Origin: CBDFKS01 sp965248905
GTDB lineage: Bacteria > Chloroflexota > Dehalococcoidia > Lucifugimonadales > JAGWBF01
Assembly: GCA_965248905.1 (NCBI GenBank)
Contig: CBDFKS010000006.1
Span: 454,268 to 518,267 of the forward strand
Length of the DNA stretch: 64,000 nt
Direction of reading: 5' to 3'
The notes under the pieces were generated by a model. It saw only the letters and a program-made list of their open reading frames with translations, had not been told where the DNA came from and ran no database searches. This document shows, piece by piece, positions 35,325 to 44,155 of this stretch (within the stretch, counting starts at the first letter, position 1; each line of letters starts with the position of its first letter). A program made the position numbers and the translations under genes.

Positions 35325-35798
35325 ATGGCCACAATACAAGAAGAGGTAGGGGAGCTGCTAGCGGACAAAGGGCTTACAATCGCGGTGGCCGAGGCGTGCA
35401 CCGCCGGACTTGTGGGCTCTATGCTTTGCAGCGTGCCGGGATGCTCCCGATATTTCTACGGCGGTGTGATAGTCTACACCGGAGGCTCGAAGACCAAGGT
35501 CCTGGGAATATCCGAGGAGCTACTCAAGAAAGAGACCTCCGTGAGTCCGGTGACCGCCCTGGAAATGGCCCGAAGTGCTCGTCAGCTCCTGGACACTGAC
35601 GTGGGGGTTTCGACCACTGGAGTCGCCGGACCGGCAGGTGGGTCTCCAGACAAGCCCATTGGCATGTTCTATATAGCGGTAGCCGCCCGGGATGGGTACG
35701 AGGCTACTAAAGAGCTACGTTGGGATGGTGATAGGAACGCCAATCGAGAGCACACGGCCTGGGCTGCCTTGGACCTGGTAAAAAGCTATCTTTCTTAG
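35325..35798 (+). CDS. CinA-like nicotinamide-nucleotide amidohydrolase
   Basis: 157-residue stand-alone C-terminal CinA domain (PncC type), which recycles NMN to NaMN. Family strings are TIAVAEACTAGLVGSMLCSVPG, FYGGVIVYTG, TGVAGPAGGSPDKPIGMFYIAV. AAGGAGG lies 5 bases before ATG 35325. The N-terminal COG1058 domain of full CinA is absent. Confidence 0.9.
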   Translation: MATIQEEVGELLADKGLTIAVAEACTAGLVGSMLCSVPGCSRYFYGGVIVYTGGSKTKVLGISEELLKKETSVSPVTALEMARSARQLLDTDVGVSTTGVAGPAGGSPDKPIGMFYIAVAARDGYEATKELRWDGDRNANREHTAWAALDLVKSYLS

Positions 35799-35842
35799 GA
35801 ACGCCGGCTGAGGGCCCGATCAGCGCAGTTAGATCGATTCCC

Positions 35843-36808
35843 CTATTGGAAGGCCTCGCTGCCCTGGACGGGACCGGCCTCAGCTTGCTCGTCGGGCTCG
35901 GGTTCACTAGCAGTAGCCACCATCACTCTGCCCTCGTCCGCCGCCAGTGCAGTTTCCATTGCAAGGATAGCCACCTCGATCTGGCCATCATCGGGTTGCC
36001 GGGTGGTGAGCCTCTGCAAAAGCAGACCCGGATATGCGAACAGCTTGGTTAATGGGTTACCCTGGTGGGCTCCGCTGAAACGGATCACCTCATAGCTGAT
36101 TGCGGAGATGGCCGGGATGAGCACTATTCGCGAAACTATCAGCCACCACAGGGGCTCACGGGCCACAAAAGTAAAGACCAGGATTGATACCACCATTACC
36201 GTAAGCAGGAAGGCGGTGCCACATCGTGGGTGAGCGGTGGGGAATTTTCTAACGTTGGCGACTTCCAAAGGGAGCTTGGCTTCGTGGGTGTGGACCGCCA
36301 TATGCTCGGCGCCGTGATAGGCAAAGATGCGCTTAATGTCTCGCAGGAATCCTATGCCTCCGATATAGACTACCAGTACTACAAGCCTAATGATTCCTTC
36401 GATGAAATTGACCACCGGGTCCGAAGATATGATGTTCTCAAGAGGACGCGTCGCAAATAAGGGCATGATGAAGAAGATACCGATGCCCAGCGTGAACGCT
36501 ACAGTAATTGCCGCGCCCAAAAACCACTTGGGGACTTCCTCCTCGCCCTCCGTCTGATCATCGATGGCGATCATGGCTGAACGGTTGAGGGCCTTTACGC
36601 CTAGCATCAAGGTTTCGATCAGCACCAGGATGCCTCGGAGGAAGGGCACACGCCGAAGAGAGCCGGTGTATAGCTGGCTTAGGGGCTCGGATACGGTGAA
36701 AATTTGGCCGTTCAGGCGCCGCACGGCAAGACTGAAGTGGCGCCTACCTCTGATCATGACCCCTTCCATGACGGCCTGGCCGCCATAGAAGAACTGTGGC
36801 TCCGCCAA
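35843..36808 (-). CDS. DUF1385 family membrane protein
   Basis: 321 residues with FYGGQAVMEGVMIRGRRH at the start, AYHGAEHMAVHTHEA and HPRCGTAFLLTVMVVSILVF in the middle, and RLTTRQPDDGQIEVAILAM near residue 275, all DUF1385 hallmarks. At least five membrane segments; the C-terminal 40 residues are acidic and disordered. Function unknown, but the family often sits beside rpmE, as here. Confidence 0.9.
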   Translation of the reverse strand: MAEPQFFYGGQAVMEGVMIRGRRHFSLAVRRLNGQIFTVSEPLSQLYTGSLRRVPFLRGILVLIETLMLGVKALNRSAMIAIDDQTEGEEEVPKWFLGAAITVAFTLGIGIFFIMPLFATRPLENIISSDPVVNFIEGIIRLVVLVVYIGGIGFLRDIKRIFAYHGAEHMAVHTHEAKLPLEVANVRKFPTAHPRCGTAFLLTVMVVSILVFTFVAREPLWWLIVSRIVLIPAISAISYEVIRFSGAHQGNPLTKLFAYPGLLLQRLTTRQPDDGQIEVAILAMETALAADEGRVMVATASEPEPDEQAEAGPVQGSEAFQ

Positions 36809-36907
36809 TTGTGGTCTCCTACTAAGATAAATAAAGGGGGCTGGAACCTACCGGCTGAGTGTGATGCCGGAGCCCTTGCCCCCGATCTCTATGCTCATGA
36901 CACTGAA

Positions 36908-37108
36908 CTATTGTAGGTTGAATCGTCGCTTCAGCCGCTCAATACGGCCCTCGGTGTCTACGACACGCTGCTGTCCTGTGTAGAAGGGATGGCAATTGCT
37001 GCATATCTCTACCCGCAGGGCAGGCTTTGTGGCCCCAGTCACGAAGGTGTTGCCACAAGAGCAGGTGACCGTAGCTGTGTGATATTCGGGATGAATGTCT
37101 TTTTTCAT
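36908..37108 (-). CDS. rpmE: 50S ribosomal protein L31
   Basis: 66-residue zinc-containing L31: MKKDIHPEYHTATVTCSCGNTF, then CSNCHPFYTGQQRVVDTEGRIERL. The two cysteine pairs (CSC, CSNC) mark the C+ zinc-binding form. The frame opens upstream at 37177, but the protein invariably begins MKKDIHP, so ATG 37108 is used. It lies between rpmA and the DUF1385 gene. Confidence 0.95.
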   Translation of the reverse strand: MKKDIHPEYHTATVTCSCGNTFVTGATKPALRVEICSNCHPFYTGQQRVVDTEGRIERLKRRFNLQ

Positions 37109-37122
37109 TAGTGTTCTTAACC

Positions 37123-37386
37123 TTATGTTGTGCTTTCTGCATAGACGCTGGCCTTGCGCTTGCCTTTGGCGGCCCATTCGAACTTGACTCTGCCATCTAT
37201 GAGGGCGAAAAGTGTGTGGTCTCTTCCAAGGCCCACGTTACGTCCGGCGCGAATATGAGTGCCACGTTGCCTCATGATTACATTGCCGATCGTCACGTAC
37301 TCACCGCCGTATCGCTTGACGCCCAGGCGCTTGGATTTGCTATCTCGGCCATTGCGAGAGCTGCCACCTGCTTTCTTATGGGCCAT
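37123..37386 (-). CDS. rpmA: 50S ribosomal protein L27
   Basis: 87 residues starting MAHKKAGGSSRNGRDSKSKRLG, with VIMRQRGTHIRAGRNVGLGRDHTLFAL. Start overlaps the rplU stop as TAATG, so the two are coupled. No cleavable N-terminal extension of the Firmicutes type is present. Confidence 0.97.
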   Translation of the reverse strand: MAHKKAGGSSRNGRDSKSKRLGVKRYGGEYVTIGNVIMRQRGTHIRAGRNVGLGRDHTLFALIDGRVKFEWAAKGKRKASVYAESTT

Positions 37387-38102
37387 TAGCCCCTACCTCC
37401 CTCGCGTGCTTCCTCTTCTGTTTCGTCTTGAGTGTCATCTTCTGTCCCATTAGATGCCGTTATCTCGTCCGCGGTGCTTTGTTCGGCGGAGGAGTTATCA
37501 GTGATTGCTTCTTCTTGCTCTTCTATAGGCTTCACGCTCAGTTCGTCGGCTGGCCTGTCTTCCAACTCGTCGCTAGTTTCTTCGGTAGCTTCTTCCTCTA
37601 ACTTTTCAACTGCCGTATCCGTAGACTCTTCAGTCAACTCGTCTGTAAAGGCGTCTTCTTGTGTCTCGGCCAGCTCCTCCTCAGGCTCCGCAACCAACAC
37701 ATCGGATGGTTGCTCCGGGGTTATCTCCTCTTCTACAAGGGCCTCTTCCGGTTCCGGCGCCCATTCAGGAATTCCGATCTCTTCATTACCGAAGACGATG
37801 GATGTAATTGCCAGTCGGGTATAGGGCTGCCGGTGGCCTTTCTTCCTTCGGTAGCGGACCTTCCTTTTGTACTTGAAGACGATAATCTTGGTGTCGCGGT
37901 CGTGGGCACGGACCTGGGCAATCACGCTGGCATCGGGAACAGTAGGAGTTCCGAGGATAGTCTCGCCGTCCCATGAGAGAGCCAGCACATCAGACAGCTC
38001 GATGGACGAGCCTTCCTCTGCCACAAGCTTCTCTACATCGATAACGTCGCCTGGTTTGACTCTGTATTGTTTATTTCCGGTTGCGAATACTGCGTAATCC
38101 AT
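37386..38102 (-). CDS. rplU: 50S ribosomal protein L21 with long acidic C-terminal tail
   Basis: Residues 1-105 are a normal L21: MDYAVFATGNKQYRVKPGDV, VRAHDRDTKIIVFKYKRK and RRKKGHRQPYTRLAI. Usual length is about 103; here 133 further residues follow, almost all Glu, Asp, Ser, Thr, Ala, Val, Pro (for example EEALVEEEITPEQPSDVLVA). The tail is predicted disordered and very acidic. No stop or frameshift separates it, and the rpmA start overlaps its stop, so it is truly encoded. Confidence 0.93.
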   Translation of the reverse strand: MDYAVFATGNKQYRVKPGDVIDVEKLVAEEGSSIELSDVLALSWDGETILGTPTVPDASVIAQVRAHDRDTKIIVFKYKRKVRYRRKKGHRQPYTRLAITSIVFGNEEIGIPEWAPEPEEALVEEEITPEQPSDVLVAEPEEELAETQEDAFTDELTEESTDTAVEKLEEEATEETSDELEDRPADELSVKPIEEQEEAITDNSSAEQSTADEITASNGTEDDTQDETEEEAREGGRG

Positions 38103-38114
38103 AGCTAGGTACTT

Positions 38115-38143
38115 ATTGTATGGGCTCTCCCTAGGAGTGTCAA
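38115..38143 (-). promoter_or_regulatory. Promoter for rplU-rpmA-rpmE
   Basis: Minus strand TTGACA (38143-38138), 17-base spacer, TACAAT (38120-38115). The predicted start near 38108 leaves only about six leader bases before the rplU ATG (38102), so the mRNA is nearly leaderless and no L21 leader RNA fits. Confidence 0.7.
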
Positions 38144-38167
38144 GCTGAGTGTGGTCAGGCTTTCACC

Positions 38168-39142
38168 TTACCTGTTGATCGCCAGGATGGCCATGGACAC
38201 CGCAGCCCATAATAGCACGTTGGCTATCATAGGCTTGTCCTTGATTATAACCAGCTCTGGGCTCTCCGCATCGTAGGTATTATTGACCAGATGCAGATAC
38301 CTGAGAACACCGAACATGACGAATGGCACCGTCAACGCCATCGTGTAGTTGTCGGGCACATTGCTAGCCGTGAAGCTATAGAGCGTATAGGCGATGAGCG
38401 CAGCTGCACTACTGAGGTATATCAACGGTTTTAGCAGGGTCTCGTTATATTGGCTGAGAACCGATCGTTGGACTGCCGCGTCGCTTCCTGCGGACCTGAG
38501 CTCACTGTAGCGCTTGCTTAGAGCTATGAACAGCGCACCAAGCGCTATCGTAGAGTACAACCAGGCCGAGATGGGAACGTCTATCGCCAGTGCCCCTACG
38601 ACGATTCGAAGCAGATATCCCGCGCTTACGATCAATACATCCAGAACTATGATCCTTTTAAGCGTCGAGGAATAGGCCAGATTTACCGCCACGAACACAA
38701 GACATACAACACCTACGCTGGTGCCCATGAAAAAGCCGCCCACAAAAGAGGCCACCAGAAGCACCGTCGCGATGGTTACGGCTATCTTTATTGAAAGCTG
38801 TCCCGAGGCTATTGGACGCAACCGTTTACGAGGGTGGGCCCGGTCAGATTGCCGGTCGAAAATGTCGTTGATAATGTAGACTGCTCCTGACAGGGCGACA
38901 AATATCAAAGCCGCTGCTAAAGCCTTTAAAAAAAGCTCTCCCAGCAGCCCAGTCTCATCCGTGGACCAGCGTTCATTGAGCGAAAATGCCAGTGGAAGGA
39001 AAACCAGAAGACTTTTTGTCCATTGCACAGGGCGGGTGGATAGCACTACCGCTTTGGCAATGGCCAATGAGCGTGGTAGTAGCATGGATTTTGGTTTTAT
39101 CTGACCGGCCGAGGGCTGGGCCACTTGGTCCTTTCCTGCCAT
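38168..39142 (-). CDS. UbiA family prenyltransferase, decaprenyl-phosphate phosphoribosyltransferase-like
   Basis: 324-residue polytopic membrane enzyme. The first Asp-rich motif is YIINDIFDRQSDRAHPRKRLRPIASG (NDxxDxxxD) around residue 95. The close spacing of the RPxASG motif and the sequence ARPVQWTKSLLVFLPL-like start resemble the arabinan-precursor enzyme (5-phosphoribosyl-1-pyrophosphate transferase) and related UbiA proteins; the exact substrate is inference. It is followed on the same strand by a flippase-like protein, consistent with envelope polysaccharide or lipid synthesis. Confidence 0.82.
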   Translation of the reverse strand: MAGKDQVAQPSAGQIKPKSMLLPRSLAIAKAVVLSTRPVQWTKSLLVFLPLAFSLNERWSTDETGLLGELFLKALAAALIFVALSGAVYIINDIFDRQSDRAHPRKRLRPIASGQLSIKIAVTIATVLLVASFVGGFFMGTSVGVVCLVFVAVNLAYSSTLKRIIVLDVLIVSAGYLLRIVVGALAIDVPISAWLYSTIALGALFIALSKRYSELRSAGSDAAVQRSVLSQYNETLLKPLIYLSSAAALIAYTLYSFTASNVPDNYTMALTVPFVMFGVLRYLHLVNNTYDAESPELVIIKDKPMIANVLLWAAVSMAILAINR

Positions 39143-39162
39143 TCAGTTGCCTTCGTCTTGTT

Positions 39163-40137
39163 TCAAGTCATCCTTCCAGGACGGTCATAACCGCCAGGAA
39201 GTTGCTCATTGTTCTGGACGGACTCTTTGCGCATGTACACCTGTACATATATAAGGGCGATTACGCCAATTAAAACAGCGAACCAAAGAGTACACAATCT
39301 GATGATGAAGGTTGCTGTAGAGGCGTGAGTCTTGCTCAGGTTTAGCTGCTGTAGCAATGCTACCATACCTCCCTCGGTGCCTACCAGGCCGCCGGGTAGC
39401 ATCGTTATGGCTCCCAACAGAGTGGCGACCGCATATATGGAGATCGCTTGTCCCAGGGACCCTGGTACATCCAGGCCCTGTAACACAACCCACAGAGCAC
39501 AGCCCTCGGCCAGCCATGCCAGGATACCCAAGCCCACCGCTATTGTCAGAGGCTTAAAAGAAAAGACCTGCTGAAATGCGTCTCTGGACATACTCAGGAA
39601 GGGCTTCCATCCTTGTGGCAGTGGAAGGCGAAGTAACCTCTCGCCCCCCCACGGAGATAGAACGAGCACGGCAAATATTCCGAACAAGGCCAATAGCGCA
39701 ACCGCCACGGCCCATCCATAAGGGACGTTGGTGAGCCCCCACAGGCTCAGGATGAGCACGGCCGCCAGGTCGGTTATGCGCTCAGCGATTACCGCAGTGG
39801 ATGACAGCGCCACAGGAACGTCCAGTTTCTCCTTAAGGAAATATGACTTGGACAGCTCCCCCACGCGACCCGGGCTTATGGTCATACTGAGTCCCGACAT
39901 AAAGATGGCGGTGCTCGGTCCTATTCCTATCCTGACACCGAGAAATCTGAGGTAATAGTGCCAGCGCAGAAGGCGTAGGAGGTAGTTAGCGAAGGCCAAT
40001 CCCAGGGCCATAAACCAGTATGCTATGGGAAAGGAGGAGACCTCCCCGAGTATTTCGGGGAGGTCTCCATAGATGGCAAGGCCGGCGAACACGACGATGG
40101 TGAGGATGAGGAAGGTTATGAGGCCTTTGCGCTTCAT
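39163..40137 (-). CDS. Lysylphosphatidylglycerol synthase TM region / UPF0104 flippase-like protein
   Basis: 324-residue polytopic protein of the AglD/MprF transmembrane type. Strings such as LRLLRWHYYLRFLGVRIG, SGLSMTISPGRVGELSKSYFLKEK, PVALSSTAVIAERITDLAAV and AITMLPGGLVGTEGGMVALL fit the family. No C-terminal synthetase domain is present. ATG 40137 starts the first helix; the longer frame to 40215 is unlikely. A 14-base perfect inverted repeat lies inside codons 24-34. Role probably lipid or glycan-lipid export. Confidence 0.84.
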   Translation of the reverse strand: MKRKGLITFLILTIVVFAGLAIYGDLPEILGEVSSFPIAYWFMALGLAFANYLLRLLRWHYYLRFLGVRIGIGPSTAIFMSGLSMTISPGRVGELSKSYFLKEKLDVPVALSSTAVIAERITDLAAVLILSLWGLTNVPYGWAVAVALLALFGIFAVLVLSPWGGERLLRLPLPQGWKPFLSMSRDAFQQVFSFKPLTIAVGLGILAWLAEGCALWVVLQGLDVPGSLGQAISIYAVATLLGAITMLPGGLVGTEGGMVALLQQLNLSKTHASTATFIIRLCTLWFAVLIGVIALIYVQVYMRKESVQNNEQLPGGYDRPGRMT

Positions 40138-40374
40138 GTTTGGTCCCAAGGTCGTCAGCCCGGCTGATCCAGAAAGGCTACAGACCATGGTGAAGCCTGA
40201 CCTGTTTGGTGTCAAGGTAGTAGCAAGCTATGACTGGGTACAGATGGGCCTTAGACTCTGGTTTCTTCAAACCTTGTCCCCAGGCTTTTAGGTGGTAGAA
40301 TATGACAGAACCGAGCTTGCCAAACGGCAGATATTCGCGTCATTAGATTGGAAGATTTGTTGGGAGGTACTGTC

Positions 40375-42060
40375 ATGGCTGAGTATGACCTGGTTATCCG
40401 TGGTGGCACGCTGGTCGAGGGGACGGGCGTTCCCCGGTACAAGGCGGACGTGGCGGTCAAGGATGGCCGGGTGGCCATGATCAGTGGCAACATCAGAGCA
40501 GGTGGGGCCAAGGAGCTAGACGCCAGTGGGTGTATCGTGGCTCCAGGCGCCATAGACCTGCACACCCATTATGACGCCCAGCTCAACTGGGACCCGTATT
40601 GCTCCCTGTCTGGCTGGTTTGGAGTGACCTCCTTGACCATCGGGCAGTGTGGGTTTGGGTTTGCGCCCACGAAGCCAGAGGACCGGGAACTGAACATGCG
40701 AATGATGAACCGTATAGAAGCGATCCCTCTTGAATCCATGCGACTGGGCATGCGTTGGGACTGGGAGAGCTTTCCAGAATTTATGGACAGCCTCGACCGC
40801 CAGGGATTGGGCGTGAACGTAGGGGCTGTGTTCCCCTTCTCTCCCCTGCGCGGATATGTGCTGGGGATGATACCTGCCCGGGAGCGCAGTTCGGTTACGG
40901 AGGCAGAGCTCAACAGTATGAAGGAGCTGTTCCACGAGGGGATGAAAGCGGGAGCCTTCGGCATATCCGCCAACAAGAATATGGAAGATCGGACTGAAGA
41001 TGGCGGCTGGCTGCCCAGCCATATGGCGTCCGACGAGGAGTACGTGGCGCTGGCGCAGGTGCTGAGCGAGTTTGGGGTCGGCCACATTGGCTGGACCATA
41101 GGGGTGGGCCATTCACAAGAGTCGCAGATGGCGCAGCAGGAGCTATTGAAAAAGATGGTGAGAGTCAGCGGCCGCCCACTGCACGTAGCTGCCGGAGATG
41201 GCAGTCTTCCAGATTGGCTGGACTCGGCCCGTGCGGAAGGGCTTCCTCTCGTCGCCCAGCAGATCGCGACCCCAATTCTGGCCGAGTTCACTTTGGCGGA
41301 GTACAACCTTTTCGACTACATGCCCAACTGGGTACAGCCCTTAGTTGGTAGCCCGGAGGAGCGAATGGCCAAGCTAAAGGATACCAGCATTCGCCCCGCC
41401 ATGAAGCGAGACGTGGAGCAGGTTCCCTTCGTCAGGACCGACTGGAACAAGGTAACCGTCTCTCAGGTGGCCCACCAGCGGAATTACGAGTACGAGGGCA
41501 TGTCCATAAATGAGCTAGCCACGACGGTAGGTAAACACCCGCTGGATGCGTTCCTGGACCTGGCGATAGACGAGGAGCTGCAGACCGAGTTCACCCATCC
41601 GGCTGCATCCGATGATGAAGAACTCAGGGAGCAAGAGCTCAAGAACCCCTTCGCCCACATCTCCAACTCCGATGGCGGCGCCCATACCAGGTTCCTCACC
41701 GTCAGTGTGTGGCCCATCTACTTCTTGAGCCACTGGGTACGTGACAAAGAGGTAATGAGCCTGGAAGAGGCTCACTACAAGATTAGCGCCTATCCAGCCT
41801 GGCTGGCAGATTTCAAAGACCGGGGCACGGTGCGGGTTGGTGCGTGGGCCGATATCATGGTATATGACCAGGAGCGATTGGGCTATCTATATGACAAGCC
41901 CATCTTCGAGAATGACTTCCCCGGCGGCGAGCGGCGAATCGTTCAGAAGGCCACGGGTTTGCGTTACACCATAGTGAACGGGGAGGTCACTTTCCAGGAG
42001 AACGACTGCACGGGCGCCCTGCCTGGCAAGCTGCTGCGCAGCTACGACATGGTGGGATAA
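40375..42060 (+). CDS. N-acyl-D-amino-acid deacylase-type amidohydrolase
   Basis: 561-residue metal amidohydrolase: EYDLVIRGGTLVEGTG, APGAIDLHTHYDAQLNWDP (HxH zinc ligands), TSLTIGQCGFGFAP, and FAHISNSDGGAHTRFLTVSVWPIYF near residue 440. C-terminal RVGAWADIMVYD is typical. GGAGG sits 8 bases before ATG 40375, so the start at 40348 is rejected. Chloroflexota often carry several of these; the natural substrate cannot be told from the sequence. Confidence 0.9.
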   Translation: MAEYDLVIRGGTLVEGTGVPRYKADVAVKDGRVAMISGNIRAGGAKELDASGCIVAPGAIDLHTHYDAQLNWDPYCSLSGWFGVTSLTIGQCGFGFAPTKPEDRELNMRMMNRIEAIPLESMRLGMRWDWESFPEFMDSLDRQGLGVNVGAVFPFSPLRGYVLGMIPARERSSVTEAELNSMKELFHEGMKAGAFGISANKNMEDRTEDGGWLPSHMASDEEYVALAQVLSEFGVGHIGWTIGVGHSQESQMAQQELLKKMVRVSGRPLHVAAGDGSLPDWLDSARAEGLPLVAQQIATPILAEFTLAEYNLFDYMPNWVQPLVGSPEERMAKLKDTSIRPAMKRDVEQVPFVRTDWNKVTVSQVAHQRNYEYEGMSINELATTVGKHPLDAFLDLAIDEELQTEFTHPAASDDEELREQELKNPFAHISNSDGGAHTRFLTVSVWPIYFLSHWVRDKEVMSLEEAHYKISAYPAWLADFKDRGTVRVGAWADIMVYDQERLGYLYDKPIFENDFPGGERRIVQKATGLRYTIVNGEVTFQENDCTGALPGKLLRSYDMVG

Positions 42061-42074
42061 AGGAAGGTCGCAGG

Positions 42075-42434
42075 GTGGCTTACAATGAACGGGTGGTTGA
42101 GCGCGTTCGGGAAGTGCTGGCCGACCAGCCGCTGGTTGTGGAAAAGAAGATGTTCGGAGGCCTCAGCTTTATTTTGCAGGGCAACATGTGCTGTGGAGTA
42201 ATCAATCATGACTTGGTCGTTCGTGTGGGCCCGGACGGCCACGAGGACGCGCTGGCCCAGCCCCATGCCCGGCCGATGGACTTCACGGGCAGACCCATGA
42301 AAGGCATGGTATACGTAGGCCCAGAAGGCTACCAATCTCCAGAAGACCTAAAAGGATGGGTCCAGCGCGGGCTGAAGTTCGCCCAGTCCCTGCCCCGAAG
42401 TAAGGAGATGCACTATCAGAGTGTCAACGCCTGA
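42075..42434 (+). CDS. TfoX N-terminal domain protein
   Basis: 119-residue protein beginning AYNERVVERVREVLADQP with VEKKMFGGLSFILQGNMCCGV, the TfoX-N signature. It is a stand-alone form without the C-terminal DNA-associated domain. GTG 42075 has AGGAAGG upstream and follows the amidohydrolase stop by 14 bases. Link to competence is not implied in this context. Confidence 0.85.
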   Translation: MAYNERVVERVREVLADQPLVVEKKMFGGLSFILQGNMCCGVINHDLVVRVGPDGHEDALAQPHARPMDFTGRPMKGMVYVGPEGYQSPEDLKGWVQRGLKFAQSLPRSKEMHYQSVNA

Positions 42435-42491
42435 GTGGTGTAGTCGCGACACAGCCATAGCGTATTATTTGCCAGCCACGCCCTCAGGCAA

Positions 42492-43544
42492 CTAATCCGT
42501 AGGTGTGCGCGTAGGAGTGGGGGGAGCCTCAATCTCATCGTGGGCAACCAGCACTCCCCTGTTTTGTAATGCTCTGATATTCTTCAGATCTGTAGAGCCC
42601 TCCCAAAGCTCGAGGTCATTGTCTTGGAGGAATACTACGTCCCCGTCTCCCAAACCGGCGTTCCCCAACAGGGGCGAGATATCACTTATCTTGTTCCCCC
42701 AAAGCACCAGCTCCCTGAGATTTCCTAAAACCTGGATGCCAGTTAAGTCCCTGATACCAGCGTCGAAGGCCTCCAGCCTGGTAACGTTATCAAGTTCGCC
42801 TACAGTTATCTCCTCGCCGGGCTCTTTATTCAGAGCCTCTTCAATGGCCGCCTTTAAGTTATCATCGGGGATGTTAAGGCCACTGCATACGCGTGTGCTA
42901 TTCCGATCTCGATGAAGCGGGTCCATGGACGAGTCTACAACGAACGTCCATTCAACCAACGTTTCGCTCCGTCGGCCTTGTGTGTAAAAGTTTTGAAGAA
43001 CTCCGTATTTTCCAGATGCCACGGTGCAATGGGCCAAACACCGGAAAAAGTCCCTTGCGATACACTCCGACTGGCACCAGACCCCGAGCACCGCTTCATT
43101 CCCAGGCTCAATTTCGCTGGTGATTATCATGTCGCAATGCGTGGAACGATGAACAACTCTTAACTGATTCGGTCCGTAGAACCTTAAATTAGGGCAATCT
43201 GGATGCCAATCGTAGAAATAGATCGTATCTGCATTGTTTCTGATTCTAATTTGAATAGTCTCGCCAAGAGCGTACTCGTCCTTCATCATGAACTGAATTG
43301 GCGCATCACTGGGCGTTGGCGGCGGCGGAAGTATCGTTAGCGTAGGGACGACTGTGGGTGAAGGCGTAGGCGCGGGCGATGATGGCGTTGGCGTAGGCAG
43401 GAGCGTCGATACCGTTGTCGGCGTTGAGATCAGGGTAGGCTCTTGCGTTGGAGTGGGAGTATCGATGGGGCCGGGCTGGGTGCAGCTCCCCAGAAGCAGA
43501 GTGCTTAACACTAGAACGATAGGCCAAAGAGAGGCTGTTCGCAT
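42492..43544 (-). CDS. Lipoprotein with Thr/Pro-rich linker and leucine-rich repeat region
   Basis: 350 residues. Signal peptide with lipobox LLLGSCTQPG (Cys 21), then about 55 residues of TPTP-type linker that makes the DNA repetitive at 43320-43450. A cysteine-rich beta domain follows (Cys at about 118, 137, 155, 159, 168 and 172). From about residue 225 there are LRR-like segments: NIPDDNLKAAIEEALNK, LDNVTRLEAFDAGIRDLTG, LRELVLWGNKISDISPLLG. It ends in another Pro/Thr tail. Function unknown; probably surface exposed. Confidence 0.8.
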   Translation of the reverse strand: MRTASLWPIVLVLSTLLLGSCTQPGPIDTPTPTQEPTLISTPTTVSTLLPTPTPSSPAPTPSPTVVPTLTILPPPPTPSDAPIQFMMKDEYALGETIQIRIRNNADTIYFYDWHPDCPNLRFYGPNQLRVVHRSTHCDMIITSEIEPGNEAVLGVWCQSECIARDFFRCLAHCTVASGKYGVLQNFYTQGRRSETLVEWTFVVDSSMDPLHRDRNSTRVCSGLNIPDDNLKAAIEEALNKEPGEEITVGELDNVTRLEAFDAGIRDLTGIQVLGNLRELVLWGNKISDISPLLGNAGLGDGDVVFLQDNDLELWEGSTDLKNIRALQNRGVLVAHDEIEAPPTPTRTPTD

Positions 43545-43701
43545 GGCACCAATTATATCGGCCTCAGCTTGTTGATGCTCTCAACCGACACTGGAGGCAG
43601 GAAGTTGATCCTTGACCTGTAGCCTCAACCACAATCCGGGGTGACCATCACTTGACAACCAGAAAAGCAGAGGCACCTACACTATACCGCAATCGAGCTC
43701 G

Positions 43702-44151
43702 CTATTTTCTGCGCCGAGAGGTTTCGTACCGCTCGATGAATTCGACTGCCGGCGTGCGGGCAATAGCTTGGCCGATCAGGTCAACGGGCAGGTCTTCGAG
43801 TTTCTTGAAGCGGACACAAGACTTGCCCATGTTTAGCTTCTTACCGCTGGCCTTGTACTGCTCAACAAACCAACGCTCCGCCTCGGGATCGGCGTAAATG
43901 TTCATGAGATACAGGGACATGTAGTTCTTTTGGGACGCAAGGCTGGCATATACCAGCGCCTGGCCGTTGTAGGTTTCAGGGTAATCTTCCAGTGGGATGA
44001 CATAACCTATCATTCCGTACTGCATGGTCTCCCCATAGCCCGTCGGCAGGTTGTCGAGGATGACTTTGCGTACGGTTGAGATCGCGGCTCGTCGGTCCTC
44101 CGAGAGTTCAGCCAGGTATTCTTCCACGGTTTCGGCTTCACTCTGCGCCAT
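43702..44151 (-). CDS. DUF1801 (YdhG-like) protein
   Basis: 149 residues: TVEEYLAELSEDRRAAISTVRKVILDNLPTG followed by METMQYGMIGYVIP and ALVYASLASQKNYMSLYLM, then KLNMGKSCVRFKKLEDLPVDLI. These match DUF1801/YdhG. Start ATG 44151 comes 2 bases after the ygfZ stop; the frame to 44211 overlaps ygfZ and is rejected. Function unknown. Confidence 0.85.
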   Translation of the reverse strand: MAQSEAETVEEYLAELSEDRRAAISTVRKVILDNLPTGYGETMQYGMIGYVIPLEDYPETYNGQALVYASLASQKNYMSLYLMNIYADPEAERWFVEQYKASGKKLNMGKSCVRFKKLEDLPVDLIGQAIARTPAVEFIERYETSRRRK

Positions 44152-44155
44152 GGGC

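Noticed and set aside
43320..43450. Repetitive DNA considered as a CRISPR or tandem array
   Set aside because: It encodes a Thr/Pro-rich linker of a lipoprotein; units are irregular and have no spacers.
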